From: Alphaproteobacteria bacterium
GTDB taxonomy: Bacteria > Pseudomonadota > Alphaproteobacteria > UBA9219 > RGZA01
Assembly (NCBI GenBank): GCA_021732145.1
Contig: JAKFVN010000007.1
Location: forward strand, 21,001-85,000
DNA: 64,000 bases
Reading direction: 5' to 3'
This document shows positions 1-10,755 of the stretch, in pieces. Numbering within the stretch: the first letter of the stretch is position 1; the number at the start of each line of letters is the position of its first letter. The translations under genes were made by a program, and so were the position numbers. The notes below the pieces were generated by a model. The model did not search any database. It saw only the letters and a program-made list of their open reading frames with translations, and was not told the origin of the DNA.

Positions 1-3
1 CCT

Positions 4-2178
4 ATGCGCATTGCCTTTCTTAATGTTTGGACCGCCACCAGCGCCGAGGAACAGGCCGCGCAGGCCATCCGCATTGCAGGTGAACGCATCGGGGTGGAGG
101 TTGTTCCCTGCTTCAACAATGCGCAGGTTGAAGATGCGAAACCCGATTTCGTGATTGTGAATTCCAGAACGCAGGCAAAGCTGACCGGCTTTCCAACCTA
201 TGCGTGCTTGAATGAACCCAGCACGGTTTATTTCCGCGACCCGAAATTATTGCAGTATCTTTATTCGTTTGATGGCTACACGTCGCTATCCGACAGCCTT
301 GCGGAATTTGCGCAGCATGCGATGTATGGCATTGGGCGGCAGGAAGATATTGGAACCTATTTCAGTACCGCGCTAAAACAAACAAGCAGCCAAGATGATA
401 TTAAAGCCGCGCTGACCAGCGGCCCAAATAATCAAGGGGCCAAACTCCCCTACTTTGGCACCAATTGGGATGGCCGACGCATTGATTTCTTCAAATCATT
501 TGGGGCGTGGGTGTCGGGCGAGGTTTATGGCCCCGCCACCAGCTGGGCGCATTATAACCTGCCGTCTTATAAGGGTTCGGTGCCGTTTGATGGCGTGGCG
601 GTGCAGAATGTTTACCGCAAGAACGGCATGGGCTTGAACCTGCTGGGTGACCACCATTTGCAGGAAGACGTGATTTCCAACCGCATATTCGAAATCGCAT
701 CGGTTGGTGCAGTGATTATCAGTTGCCGCATGCCTTGGCTAGAAAAGCATTTTGGCGATAGCATTTATTATTTCGACCAATCGCGTTCCAACAAACAGAT
801 GTTCGAACAGGTTCAGGATATTCATGCGCGCATCCTGAAAAATCCGGCGGAGGCTTTGGAAAAAGCCGCGCGTTCCCGCAAAATTTTTGAAGAACAATTT
901 GCCCTGGAAGTCTTGTTAAAAAAGACGGTGGAGTTTCACAAACAACACCAAAGCAAAATTGCCGCCAAAATGCGCGGCAAGCAACCAACGGTCAGCGTGC
1001 TGATTAAAAGCGATGGCAGCCGCCCTGAATTACTGGAACGCGCGGTGAATTCCGTGGCAGCGCAGGTTCACAAGCAAACCCAAATCATTCTGGTTAAAAC
1101 AAAGCCCTTTGTTTTCAAGCATAAAGCCGCCGTTCTTCAAGTGGATGGCACCAGCCTTTGGGATGGCTTGAAACAGGTGAAAGGCGATTATTTTGCCGTG
1201 CTGCGCGAATGCGATGAATGGTTCCCGCAGCATTTGCAGCGCGCGTTAGAACTTTCAAAGCCAGATCATTTTGTGCATAGCGCATTGGTGACGGAGCATT
1301 TAACGCCCGCGCCCGATACGGCGTGGATTAAGAATGATGAGAAGCGCGGTGTAAGTCACCAATTGGATTTAAAAGAAAAAGATTTTATGACGTGTCTCGA
1401 ACTCATCACGCCATCGGGCTATCTTGCGCCGCGCAGTGTGATTGATGATGCGCTTTTGAAAACACCGCCGATTAAGGGCGATGAAAAAGCGCTGATGATG
1501 GATGTACTTTCACGTGCCACGCCCATTCAAAGCTTTGCAACCACAGTGCTAACCCGTGCCAGCCAGCCATATGTGACCGAGCGATTAGACACGCTGGAGC
1601 AAACCAAACTGATGCTGCGCCATTGGCGTTCCAATTCGCATACGGGGGTTCCAAATACGCTGTGGGATACAATAGTTGCCGTGGGGCACCGCGCACGCGC
1701 TTTCCGTTATGAAACCGACCGCACGGTGGAAGGCGATGTGATTATTGACCGTTTGCGTGATTGCCGCTTTGACCGTAAGCGGTTGAAGCCCATGCCGATG
1801 CCTTATATGAAAGCCAATACGGTTTTCCAGCAGGGCTGCGTGTTAGAAAACGAAACTACACTTACCGCTAATATCAATGCGGGTAATCAGAACAGTGGTG
1901 TTGCCGCTTATGTTGTATTGGCGCAGGACAATAATTTACCCAGCGAATTTCTGGTGGTGATTGAAGCCGAGATTACCGAAGGGCAAATTGGCGTTCATTT
2001 AATCCAGAATGAAAACACGCTGGAGCGTTACAGTGTTGCGCGCGCCCTACCCGCTGGTAACAGCTATATTCTGGAATTGCCGATTTATTACCGCCCGGAA
2101 ATCGCAGGCATTGCGATTGATTTGCAACCCGGAACCAAGGGCCGCATCAAATCCATCACCGCTTACCGCGAAGAATAA
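4..2178 (+). CDS. Large multidomain glycosyltransferase-like protein (724 aa)
   Basis: Full ORF. N-terminal half looks like a GT-B/GT1-type glycosyltransferase. Middle segment 'PTVSVLIKSDGSRPELLERAVNSVAAQ' resembles a GT2 fold. C-terminal part looks beta-rich. Confidence 0.65.
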   Translation: MRIAFLNVWTATSAEEQAAQAIRIAGERIGVEVVPCFNNAQVEDAKPDFVIVNSRTQAKLTGFPTYACLNEPSTVYFRDPKLLQYLYSFDGYTSLSDSLAEFAQHAMYGIGRQEDIGTYFSTALKQTSSQDDIKAALTSGPNNQGAKLPYFGTNWDGRRIDFFKSFGAWVSGEVYGPATSWAHYNLPSYKGSVPFDGVAVQNVYRKNGMGLNLLGDHHLQEDVISNRIFEIASVGAVIISCRMPWLEKHFGDSIYYFDQSRSNKQMFEQVQDIHARILKNPAEALEKAARSRKIFEEQFALEVLLKKTVEFHKQHQSKIAAKMRGKQPTVSVLIKSDGSRPELLERAVNSVAAQVHKQTQIILVKTKPFVFKHKAAVLQVDGTSLWDGLKQVKGDYFAVLRECDEWFPQHLQRALELSKPDHFVHSALVTEHLTPAPDTAWIKNDEKRGVSHQLDLKEKDFMTCLELITPSGYLAPRSVIDDALLKTPPIKGDEKALMMDVLSRATPIQSFATTVLTRASQPYVTERLDTLEQTKLMLRHWRSNSHTGVPNTLWDTIVAVGHRARAFRYETDRTVEGDVIIDRLRDCRFDRKRLKPMPMPYMKANTVFQQGCVLENETTLTANINAGNQNSGVAAYVVLAQDNNLPSEFLVVIEAEITEGQIGVHLIQNENTLERYSVARALPAGNSYILELPIYYRPEIAGIAIDLQPGTKGRIKSITAYREE

Positions 2179-3894
2179 TTAAATATCGCCATACACGTGC
2201 GTTTCAGCTTTTGCGCCTGGGTGCGTGACCGCGCCCTTTTCCGCATCGCCTACTTGCTGCGCGTATTTCCACAATGCACCGGCCTGGAAATTATTGGTGC
2301 GTGGCTTCCAATCGTTCTTGCGCTTCGCCAGCTCTTCATCCGACAGCTTCACATTCAAGATGCCCTTAATCGCATCCATTTCAATAATGTCCCCGTCTTT
2401 GATGAGGCCAATCGGGCCGCCCACTGCTGCTTCAGGGCCAACATGGCCAACGCAGAAGCCGCGGGTTGCACCCGAAAAACGTCCATCGGTAATGAGCGCA
2501 ACCTTATCACCCACGCCTTGTCCATAAAGCGCTGCGGTGGTGGATAGCATTTCAGGCATGCCCGGGCCGCCGCGCGGGCCAACGTAACGGATGACCAATA
2601 CTTCGCCTTCCTTATAAGTGCGGGCTTCAACGGCAGCAAAAGCGTCTTCTTCGCAATCAAATACGCGTGCTGGCCCAGTGAACACTTGGTTCTTCATGCC
2701 AGCTACCTTCACAATCGCGCCTTGCGGGGCAAGATTGCCGCGCAGACCAACCACGCCGCCGGTTGGCGTAATGGGGTTTTTGGTGGTGCGAATAACGTCT
2801 TGATCTGTTCTAAACACAACGTCCTTCAAATTTTCGGCAATCGTCTTACCCGTTACCGTCATGCAATCGCCGTGCAGGTAACCGCCATCCAGCAATGCCT
2901 TCATCAGCATTTGAACGCCGCCTGCTTCGAACATGTCCTTGGCTACATACTTACCGCCGGGTTTCATGTCAGCAATATATGGTGTGCGGCGGAATACATC
3001 GGCCACAGCGTGAATGTCAAAATCGATACCGCATTCATGCGCAATGGCTGGCAAGTGAAGCGCCGCATTAGTTGAACCGCCGGATGCAGATGCGATAACC
3101 GCAGCATTTTCCAGCGCCTTGCGCGTTACAATATCACGTGGGCGGATGTTCTTCTTAATCAGTTCCATCACCGCTTTGCCGGATGCAGCGGCATATTCAT
3201 CGCGTGATAAATAGGGTGCAGGTGCGCCAGCAGAACCCGGCAATGCAAGGCCAATCGCCTCGGAAACGCAGGCCATCGTATTCGCAGTGAATTGACCGCC
3301 GCATGAACCAGCGGAAGGACACGCCACGCATTCCAATTCGTGCAAATCCTCATCGCTCATTTTACCGGCGGCATGTGCGCCAACGGCTTCGAATACATTT
3401 TGAACCGTTACGTCTTGGCCGCGGAATTTACCCGGCAAGATGGAGCCGCCATACATGAACACGGATGGCACGTTTAAACGCACCATCGCCATCATCAGCC
3501 CCGGCAATGATTTATCGCAGCCCGCCAAACCCACCAGCGCGTCATAGCAATGGCCGCGCATGGTCAATTCAACCGAATCTGCAATCAGGTCACGGCTGGC
3601 CAAGGATGATTTCATGCCTTCATGGCCCATAGCGATGCCATCGGTCACGGTGATGGTAGTGAATTCGCGTGGGGTGCCAAACCCTTCCTTCACGCCCTTC
3701 TTTACCGACTGGGCTTGGCGCGAGAGGGAAATATTGCACGGCGCAGCTTCATTCCAGCAGGTGGCAACACCAACGAAAGGCTGGTTGATTTCTGCTTCGG
3801 TCATGCCCATTGCATAATAATATGAGCGGTGCGGCGCACGTTCTGGCCCTACGCTGACATGACGGCTTGGTAATTTGCTTTTATCCCACTTCAC
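2179..3894 (-). CDS. ilvD: Dihydroxy-acid dehydratase
   Basis: 571 aa, with '[11 protein letters not shown]', '[14 protein letters not shown]' and '[16 protein letters not shown]' motifs typical of IlvD. Confidence 0.96.
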   Translation of the reverse strand: MKWDKSKLPSRHVSVGPERAPHRSYYYAMGMTEAEINQPFVGVATCWNEAAPCNISLSRQAQSVKKGVKEGFGTPREFTTITVTDGIAMGHEGMKSSLASRDLIADSVELTMRGHCYDALVGLAGCDKSLPGLMMAMVRLNVPSVFMYGGSILPGKFRGQDVTVQNVFEAVGAHAAGKMSDEDLHELECVACPSAGSCGGQFTANTMACVSEAIGLALPGSAGAPAPYLSRDEYAAASGKAVMELIKKNIRPRDIVTRKALENAAVIASASGGSTNAALHLPAIAHECGIDFDIHAVADVFRRTPYIADMKPGGKYVAKDMFEAGGVQMLMKALLDGGYLHGDCMTVTGKTIAENLKDVVFRTDQDVIRTTKNPITPTGGVVGLRGNLAPQGAIVKVAGMKNQVFTGPARVFDCEEDAFAAVEARTYKEGEVLVIRYVGPRGGPGMPEMLSTTAALYGQGVGDKVALITDGRFSGATRGFCVGHVGPEAAVGGPIGLIKDGDIIEMDAIKGILNVKLSDEELAKRKNDWKPRTNNFQAGALWKYAQQVGDAEKGAVTHPGAKAETHVYGDI

Positions 3895-3934
3895 CTGATA
3901 GTCTCCTTAGATTCATCAATATAGGGTTCTTTTA

Positions 3935-4804
3935 ATGGAAAATGACAGTAAACAGCAAGTCCTAGTCTTGGGAGGCGGTAGCCTTGTCGGAAATTACCTT
4001 TTGCCGTTACTGGCGGAGCAAGGATATCGCGGTTATGTCGTTAGCCGCAAAAAGACCGATACCGGCCTGAATTTCGCATGGCTGCCCACCAATGAGGTGC
4101 AGGATGCCTCATGGCATTTGCATGACCGTGCCGTGATTATCAGCCTGTGGCCCATCTGGCTCCTGGGCCCGGTCATGCCGCAATTCTTGGGCGCATCGCA
4201 ATTGATTACCCTTAGTTCCACCAGTTTATTCGGCAAATCGAAAAGTTTAGATAAGCAGGAAAAGGAATTGGTGCGCAAAATTGGCGCTGCCGAAGAAGTC
4301 GTGCGGGTGAACAGCGAAACCTTCCGTATCCCCTATACCATTTTGCGCCCTACCCTGATTTATGATTGCGTGAATGACCAGAACATCACCTTCATCGCGC
4401 GCATGATTAAGCGCTTTGGGTTCTTCATGGTCTCTGGTGAAGCGATGGGGCTGCGCCAACCCATTCATGCGCAGGATGTGGCGCAGGCCGTCATTAACAG
4501 TATCGGCAATAAGGATGCATTCAACAAATCCATTAATGTCACGGGCGGGGAAACGGTGACGTATTTCACGATGATACGCCGCGTGGCTGAAAGCCTGGGA
4601 CGTCCCATTCGCATCTTTTCATTCCCCACATACCTCTTGAAAAACCTGCTGCGCGTGGTGCGCGCGATGGGGCTGACGAATTTAAGCCCAAGTCTGTTTG
4701 AGCGCATGAACCAGGATTTGGCGTATGATGGCACGGACGCGCTGTCGATTTTGAAATTGAACGCGCGTGATTTTAAGCCGGAATTTCCAAAAGATTTGGA
4801 TTAA
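3935..4804 (+). CDS. NAD(P)-dependent epimerase/dehydratase family (SDR) protein
   Basis: 289 aa, N-terminal 'VLVLGGGSLVGNYLLPLLAEQGY' Rossmann-type start and epimerase-like body. Confidence 0.75.
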   Translation: MENDSKQQVLVLGGGSLVGNYLLPLLAEQGYRGYVVSRKKTDTGLNFAWLPTNEVQDASWHLHDRAVIISLWPIWLLGPVMPQFLGASQLITLSSTSLFGKSKSLDKQEKELVRKIGAAEEVVRVNSETFRIPYTILRPTLIYDCVNDQNITFIARMIKRFGFFMVSGEAMGLRQPIHAQDVAQAVINSIGNKDAFNKSINVTGGETVTYFTMIRRVAESLGRPIRIFSFPTYLLKNLLRVVRAMGLTNLSPSLFERMNQDLAYDGTDALSILKLNARDFKPEFPKDLD

Positions 4805-5679
4805 GCCAGTTTGCTGCGCAGCACGGTTAAATAATAGCGTGCCCATATGGCGATGTTCAGCAGCCAAAGTAGCGGCGGGAATGTTGAACCTGAAAAATTC
4901 TTGTGAAAATAACGCACCATGCTCATGGCCTTATGGCGCTCAACCACCAAGGATGGCACATCGCTGGTTGCGCCAATATGCTTGACCGCCAATTGCGGCA
5001 TGAAGAAAATTTTTGCGCCGCGTTGATGCAAGCTGTAACAAAAATCAACATCCTCCACATGCAGGAAATAGCCCTCATCGAGGCCGCCAACAAGCCAGAA
5101 ATCGCCTGATGGCAAAAACATCGCCGCACCGCTAATGGCAGGCACTTCCTGAATATCCGTTGGCAGATTTGCTTCATGCCATTTCCAACGGCGGAAAGCA
5201 TGGCTTTTAGGGAATAATCTATAAAGCGCGAGCGCTTCCACGGTGGCGCGCCACGGGGTGAGCACATCACGGCGGCTACCGCTTTGTTCATTGCCATTGG
5301 CATCCAGAATACGCGGGCCGATTAAATGCGGGCGCGGCAGCTTTTGCGACTGTGCCATCAGCTTATTCAAATCCCCGGCTTCCAGCACAGAGTCAGGATT
5401 TAAAAGAAATAGATAATCACCCGTTGCAGCTTTGGCGCCAAGATTATTGCCCTTGGCAAAGCCAACATTGCCATGACCGCTCAAAAATCTCAGACGTGGA
5501 TTTTGCGCGGCCATGCCTTGCAGTTTTTCAACTACATCTGCGGGGTTACCGTTATTGACGATAACCAGTTCCGCAAGACCATCTTGCGCCAACACCGACG
5601 CAATCATCTCGAACAGCACCGCGCCCGTGTGGTACGAAACCGTTATAACGCTTGTTTTAGCTGGATTACTCATGCGCAA
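4801..5679 (-). CDS. Glycosyltransferase family 2 (rhamnosyltransferase-like)
   Basis: 292 aa, 'VITVSYHTGAVLFEMIASVLAQ', 'NNLGAKAATGDYLFLLNPDSVLE', 'GGLDEGYFLHVEDVDFCYSLHQRG'. Confidence 0.88.
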   Translation of the reverse strand: MRMSNPAKTSVITVSYHTGAVLFEMIASVLAQDGLAELVIVNNGNPADVVEKLQGMAAQNPRLRFLSGHGNVGFAKGNNLGAKAATGDYLFLLNPDSVLEAGDLNKLMAQSQKLPRPHLIGPRILDANGNEQSGSRRDVLTPWRATVEALALYRLFPKSHAFRRWKWHEANLPTDIQEVPAISGAAMFLPSGDFWLVGGLDEGYFLHVEDVDFCYSLHQRGAKIFFMPQLAVKHIGATSDVPSLVVERHKAMSMVRYFHKNFSGSTFPPLLWLLNIAIWARYYLTVLRSKLA

Positions 5680-5743
5680 AGGCCTAAACCGCTATGCATA
5701 GCCTGTCAATTGAGTTTCAAAACGCCCCTGTGTAATATGCGCC

Positions 5744-6739
5744 ATGTTTATCATACCGCTCATCATCATTCTAACTGCTGCCCTTTCATGGTTCATTTGT
5801 GGCGTGGTTCGCAAGCGATTATTGGCTGCATCCATCCTTGATAATCCGAATGAGCGCAGCATGCACACAGCGCCCGTACCACGCGGCGGCGGCATTGCGA
5901 TATGGCTGACCATTCTTGCCGTATGGATTGCGTTTGACCTTTACACGCAGCAAATAACCGAACACCTTCTTTTACTCGTCGCGGTCGTCGCCCTTATCAT
6001 TGTTTCATGGCTCGATGATAAAAAATCACTGCCTGCGCGGGAACGCTTTGCGGTGCATATTCTGGCGGTTGGGCTTGGGCTTGCATCACTGCCGACCGAG
6101 CAATTTGTGTTTCAAGGCGCGCTGCCCTTATGGTTAGACCGCGTGGTTGCTGGCTTTGCGTGGCTGTGGTTTATCAACCTCACCAATTTCATGGATGGCA
6201 TTGACGGCATTACCGGCGCGCAAACCGTGCATATGGGCATTGGCTTTGTGATTATCGGCTTGCTGGCCGGAAACATTCCCGAATTCGGGTTTATTCTTGC
6301 ATGCGCGATGATTGGCGCGTCCATCGGCTTCCTGATTTGGAATTGGCATCCTGCAAAATTATTCATGGGTGATGTGGGCAGTATTCCACTCGGCTTTATC
6401 CTTGGCTATCTGATGATGGTGCTCGCAAGTAATGGCTATCTTGGCATCGCTATCGCTTTACCGCTTTATTATGTGTTTGATGCCAGCTTCACGCTTATCC
6501 GCCGCATTCTGAAAAAGAAGAAGTTTTGGGAAGCGCACCGCGAGCATTATTACCAGAAAGCCGCCCTTGGCGCAGGCAGCCCCGTTCCCGTCGTAATCGC
6601 AATAATCCTTGCAAATGCTGGGCTTTTGGTGCTGTGCATGGCGGCGCTCACCCTTAACATTTGGCTACTTTTATTGGCCCCTTTGCTTGTTGAAGGGCTG
6701 TTGTGGTATTTAAAACGCTTAAGTAATTTAAAAGAGTGA
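5744..6739 (+). CDS. WecA/MraY-like undecaprenyl-phosphate glycosyl-1-phosphate transferase
   Basis: 331 aa polytopic protein with 'NPNERSMHTAPVPRGGGIA', 'NLTNFMDGIDGI', 'KLFMGDVGSIPLGF'. Confidence 0.88.
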   Translation: MFIIPLIIILTAALSWFICGVVRKRLLAASILDNPNERSMHTAPVPRGGGIAIWLTILAVWIAFDLYTQQITEHLLLLVAVVALIIVSWLDDKKSLPARERFAVHILAVGLGLASLPTEQFVFQGALPLWLDRVVAGFAWLWFINLTNFMDGIDGITGAQTVHMGIGFVIIGLLAGNIPEFGFILACAMIGASIGFLIWNWHPAKLFMGDVGSIPLGFILGYLMMVLASNGYLGIAIALPLYYVFDASFTLIRRILKKKKFWEAHREHYYQKAALGAGSPVPVVIAIILANAGLLVLCMAALTLNIWLLLLAPLLVEGLLWYLKRLSNLKE

Positions 6740-8658
6740 TGGCATTGCCCCGTTTTAACCGCGTCATATTTTCGTTTGTGCATGATGTATTCATGGCCGC
6801 GCTTACCTTTGCGGTGGCTATGTATCTGCGTCTTGGCGGTGGGCTGTTTGAAATTCCGGCGGAGCCTTGGTTGCTTCAAATGCTGCTTTTCGTTTCAAGC
6901 AGCATTCTTGCATTTGCGATTACCGGCGTTTACCGCGGCGTATGGCGTTATACATCGGTTCGCGATTTGGGAAATATTTTACGCGCGGTGACGATTGCGG
7001 TTGCCATTTTCCTTCCCGTTTCATTTCTGCTCACGCGCCTTGATGGCATGCCGCGTTCGGTAGCTGGCATTGTGTGGTTTGTGCTGGTGGCGTTCATGAG
7101 CGGATCGCGCCTGTTTGTGCGCCTGCTGCGCGAAGGCCGCCTTGACCGTTTCTGGAACGCCAATCACCAGGATCGCACCAATGTGCTGGTGGTGGGCGCA
7201 AGCGATGAAGCCGTGCTGTTTATCCAAAGTTCCATCGCCGACCGCGCATCGCCGTATCACGTTGTTGGGGTGCTCGATGAAAAAGGCACCCGCACGGGCC
7301 GTGAAATCCATTCGGTTTCCATTCTTGGCAACATGGCCGACCTGAAGCAGGTTGTGAATGATTTGAAGGCCAGGAACCTTGCCCCTGCCCGCTTGATTAT
7401 CAGCAAGGTTGCCGGACGCAGTGCGGGGTTTGAGCAATTCCTTTCCGAGGCGCAGGCGCTTGGCCTCACGCTGTCGCGCCTGCCATCCATCACGGAACTG
7501 CATGAAAGCGCCGGGTCGCTTTCCAACGTGCGCCCGATTGCGCTGGAAGATTTGCTGGGCAGAGCAGAAACCGTCCTGGATAGAAACGCGATGACCGCAT
7601 TTGTGCAGCATAAACGCGCCCTGGTAACCGGTTCCGGCGGTACGATTGGCAGCGAATTAACCCGCCAAATCGCGGCATTAAAACCAAGCGAACTGGTATT
7701 GGTGGATAGCAGCGAATTCAATTTATACGCGATTGAGCTGGAACTGCGCGAAGCATTCCCGATGCTGAACATTCAAGCACAGATTGCCGATGTGCGTGAT
7801 GCGCAGCGCATCAACCAGATTTTTGCAACCTTCAAACCCAATATCGTGTTCCATGCGGCAGCGTTGAAGCATGTACCAATGGCCGAAGCCAATGTGCGCG
7901 AAACGCTCCTCACCAATGTATTGGGCACAAAGAATGTTGCTGATGCCGCTGCGCAATATAACAGCGATGTGATGGTGCTGATTTCAACCGACAAGGCCGT
8001 GCGCCCGGCGAATGTGATGGGCGCAAGCAAACGCATTGCCGAACATTATTGTCAGGCATTCGACCATGATAATTCCGGCAAGACGCGCTTTCTGACCGTG
8101 CGCTTTGGCAATGTGCTGGGTTCCACGGGTTCGGTTGTTCCGCGCTTCCAGCAGCAATTGGCAAAGGGCGGCCCGCTTACCGTTACCCACCCCGATATTA
8201 CGCGCTATTTCATGACCGTACGCGAAGCAGTTGAACTGGTTTTACAAGCATCTGCGCACGCAACTACAGGCATTACCGAACGCGGTAAAATCATGGTGCT
8301 GGATATGGGTAACCCCATGAAAATTGCTGATTTAGCAAAGCAGATGATACGCCTTGCGGGTTTGAAGCCGGATGAGGATATCAAAATCGTCTATACCGGC
8401 TTGCGTCCGGGCGAAAAACTATATGAAGAATTATTTAGCGATAGTGAAAAACTGACACCGTCTGGCGCGGATGGTGTGCATTTGGCTGCCGCTGCGCCCA
8501 AACCATTTAATGATGTAAACAGCTTCATCACATCGCTTGGCGCGAAAGCGCAGGATGCAAATACCGATGAACAGCTATTGCGCAGCGAAATTGTAAATCT
8601 AGTGCCGGAATTTACTGGTGCCCAAACTGAGCAGCAAAAGAAAATCGTCAATGGATAA
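6736..8658 (+). CDS. Polysaccharide biosynthesis nucleoside-diphosphate-sugar epimerase/dehydratase (CapD/FlaA1-like)
   Basis: 640 aa. N-terminal TM region, CoA-binding-like domain, then 'ALVTGSGGTIGSELTRQIAAL', 'FHAAALKHVPMAEANVRE', 'STDKAVRPANVMGASKRIAE'. Confidence 0.92.
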   Translation: MMALPRFNRVIFSFVHDVFMAALTFAVAMYLRLGGGLFEIPAEPWLLQMLLFVSSSILAFAITGVYRGVWRYTSVRDLGNILRAVTIAVAIFLPVSFLLTRLDGMPRSVAGIVWFVLVAFMSGSRLFVRLLREGRLDRFWNANHQDRTNVLVVGASDEAVLFIQSSIADRASPYHVVGVLDEKGTRTGREIHSVSILGNMADLKQVVNDLKARNLAPARLIISKVAGRSAGFEQFLSEAQALGLTLSRLPSITELHESAGSLSNVRPIALEDLLGRAETVLDRNAMTAFVQHKRALVTGSGGTIGSELTRQIAALKPSELVLVDSSEFNLYAIELELREAFPMLNIQAQIADVRDAQRINQIFATFKPNIVFHAAALKHVPMAEANVRETLLTNVLGTKNVADAAAQYNSDVMVLISTDKAVRPANVMGASKRIAEHYCQAFDHDNSGKTRFLTVRFGNVLGSTGSVVPRFQQQLAKGGPLTVTHPDITRYFMTVREAVELVLQASAHATTGITERGKIMVLDMGNPMKIADLAKQMIRLAGLKPDEDIKIVYTGLRPGEKLYEELFSDSEKLTPSGADGVHLAAAAPKPFNDVNSFITSLGAKAQDANTDEQLLRSEIVNLVPEFTGAQTEQQKKIVNG

Positions 8659-9508
8659 GGAAGCCCTACCCCTTCTCGCCCGTATTGCGGAAGCGTTGGA
8701 GCGCATGAAGCCGCCCGCGCCGCAAGCCAAGAACGTGGCCAAGGCCGATGCCTATATTTGGCAAGGCGAAACGCAACAATTGGAAGCATTATCAAGCGTT
8801 TCGCGTGTTGATTTAAAGTTGATACATGGCGTGGATTTGCAGAAAGAAATTCTGCTGAGTAACACCATGCAATTCGCCAAAGGACTTTCCGCCAATAATG
8901 CATTGCTGTGGGGCGCACGCGGGATGGGCAAAAGCTCCCTCATCAAAGCCATCCACGCGGATGTTTTAAAACAAATTCCAAACTCCATCGCGCTGATTGA
9001 AATTCACCGCGAAGATATTCTAACCCTGCCCGTGCTGCTGCGTTTGCTGCGCGGTGATAAGCGCCGCTTCGTTTTATTTTGCGATGATTTGTCATTCTCT
9101 GAAAATGAGAGCAGCTATAAATCGTTGAAAGCCGTGTTGGAAGGTGGCCTTGAAGGCCGCCCTGATAACGTGATTATTTACGCAACATCAAACCGCCGCC
9201 ATTTAATGCCGCGCGATATGATTGAAAATGAACGTTCAACCGCCATCAACCCATATGAAGCGGTTGAAGAAAAAGTGTCGCTTTCCGACCGTTTTGGCCT
9301 ATGGCTGGGCTTTCATCCCTGCGATCAGCAGACATTCTTTGCGATTATTGATGGCTACGCTGAGTGGCTTAAACTACCGCAATCAAAAGACGAGCTGCAC
9401 GCAGCCGCGATTGAATGGTCGGTGACGCGCGGTGCGCGTTCAGGCCGTGTGGCATGGCAATTTATTCAGGATGCTGCTGGCAAAGCCGGAATTAAAATTC
9501 CGCTATAA
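8651..9508 (+). CDS. DUF815-type AAA+ ATPase
   Basis: ORF runs from 8618; the ATG at 8651 (MDKEALPLL) is the likelier start. 'ALLWGARGMGKSSLIKA' Walker A, 'RRFVLFCDDLSF' Walker B, 'VIIYATSNRRHLMPRD'. Confidence 0.88.
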   Translation: MDKEALPLLARIAEALERMKPPAPQAKNVAKADAYIWQGETQQLEALSSVSRVDLKLIHGVDLQKEILLSNTMQFAKGLSANNALLWGARGMGKSSLIKAIHADVLKQIPNSIALIEIHREDILTLPVLLRLLRGDKRRFVLFCDDLSFSENESSYKSLKAVLEGGLEGRPDNVIIYATSNRRHLMPRDMIENERSTAINPYEAVEEKVSLSDRFGLWLGFHPCDQQTFFAIIDGYAEWLKLPQSKDELHAAAIEWSVTRGARSGRVAWQFIQDAAGKAGIKIPL

Positions 9509-9509
9509 T

Positions 9510-10727
9510 TTATTTGTAGAGATATTTCGAGGGATCCAGCGCTTCTTTATTGCGGCGGATTTCAAAATGCAGTTGCGGTGTATCAACCCCGCCTGTTGTG
9601 CCAACACTACCCAGCAAATCACCCTTCGCTACCACAATATCTTGCTGCACAAACATGCGGTCGAGGTGGGCATAGGTGGTCATAAGACCTGTGGGGTGGC
9701 GTACCAGCACAACATTGCCATAACCCGGAATATCGCTGCCCGCATAGGCCACCGTGCCGCCATCTGCGGCCACCACGGGCGTTCCGCGTGGCACGCCAAT
9801 GTTGATGCCATCATTGTTCAGGCCGTTTGATTTAGGGCCAAAGGTTGAAATAACCGTGCCATTCACAGGCCAGATGAAATTTTTTGGCTCCACGCCTTTT
9901 TCAATCCGGCTATGCATTCCGCCATCATCCTTTAGCGCCTCAACTTTCTTTGGTTCCGGTGCTTTTAGCTGCGGCGGAATAACAGCAACCTTTGGCTGCG
10001 GCAATGGTTCGCTTGCCTCATCATTCGGGTCTGGTTTTATTTTTCCGTTTTTATCGCGCGGCACATATGTGCTTGCTGATACTTTTGGCGTTACCAGTTT
10101 TTCGGCAACTGCTTTTTCGGGAAGCGTTTTATCCGGAACAGCGACATTCACGGCAGTGTTTGGATGCTTGCCCACTGCAAGGCGCTGGTTTTTTGAATCA
10201 AACACCATCGGCTGCAAATTCAGCGCGCTGGTTGGCGTTTGCGGGGCTGCATCAAATTGCTGGTTGGCTGCATCCTGCAATGCTGATGGCGAGCCATTTA
10301 AGCGCGGGGCATAGGGCGTATCATCCGCCAATTCCCCTGCCCGCTGCGACGTAATGGGCTCCGGTGCAACCTGCGTATAGGTGGTTTTGGGCTTGCCGGA
10401 ATGCTTTTTCTTATAGTCTTTCTCATTCTCCGCCGCCACGGGGCCCAGTTCGACCGATGGCAAATCGCTGTCGGATGCAGGCAGGCGCAACGTGCTGCCT
10501 GACGTTAGCTGATATGGCGCTTGCAGGCGGTTTAAATCAATCAACTCGCGCATCGAGGCCTTGTTGCGGCGCGCGAAGCTGTACAGTGTTTCGCCCTGCT
10601 GCACGGTAACCGTTCGCCCGGGCTTGATGCTGACGGTTGAGGTTGGCGCGCTGCGCGGCGGCGCTGCGCATGCGGACAACACCAACACGGCAGTCATCAA
10701 GATGTATAAAGGAGCATTGCGCAACAT
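9510..10727 (-). CDS. LysM + M23 peptidoglycan metallopeptidase lipoprotein
   Basis: Lipobox 'LVLSACAA', LysM 'TVQQGETLYSFARRNKASMRELIDLNRL', M23 'YGNVVLVRHPTGLMTTYAHLDRMFV...QLHFEIRRNKEALDPSKYL'. Confidence 0.92.
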   Translation of the reverse strand: MLRNAPLYILMTAVLVLSACAAPPRSAPTSTVSIKPGRTVTVQQGETLYSFARRNKASMRELIDLNRLQAPYQLTSGSTLRLPASDSDLPSVELGPVAAENEKDYKKKHSGKPKTTYTQVAPEPITSQRAGELADDTPYAPRLNGSPSALQDAANQQFDAAPQTPTSALNLQPMVFDSKNQRLAVGKHPNTAVNVAVPDKTLPEKAVAEKLVTPKVSASTYVPRDKNGKIKPDPNDEASEPLPQPKVAVIPPQLKAPEPKKVEALKDDGGMHSRIEKGVEPKNFIWPVNGTVISTFGPKSNGLNNDGINIGVPRGTPVVAADGGTVAYAGSDIPGYGNVVLVRHPTGLMTTYAHLDRMFVQQDIVVAKGDLLGSVGTTGGVDTPQLHFEIRRNKEALDPSKYLYK

Positions 10728-10755
10728 GAGCCTTAAGGGTTAAGCGATGGAAATT

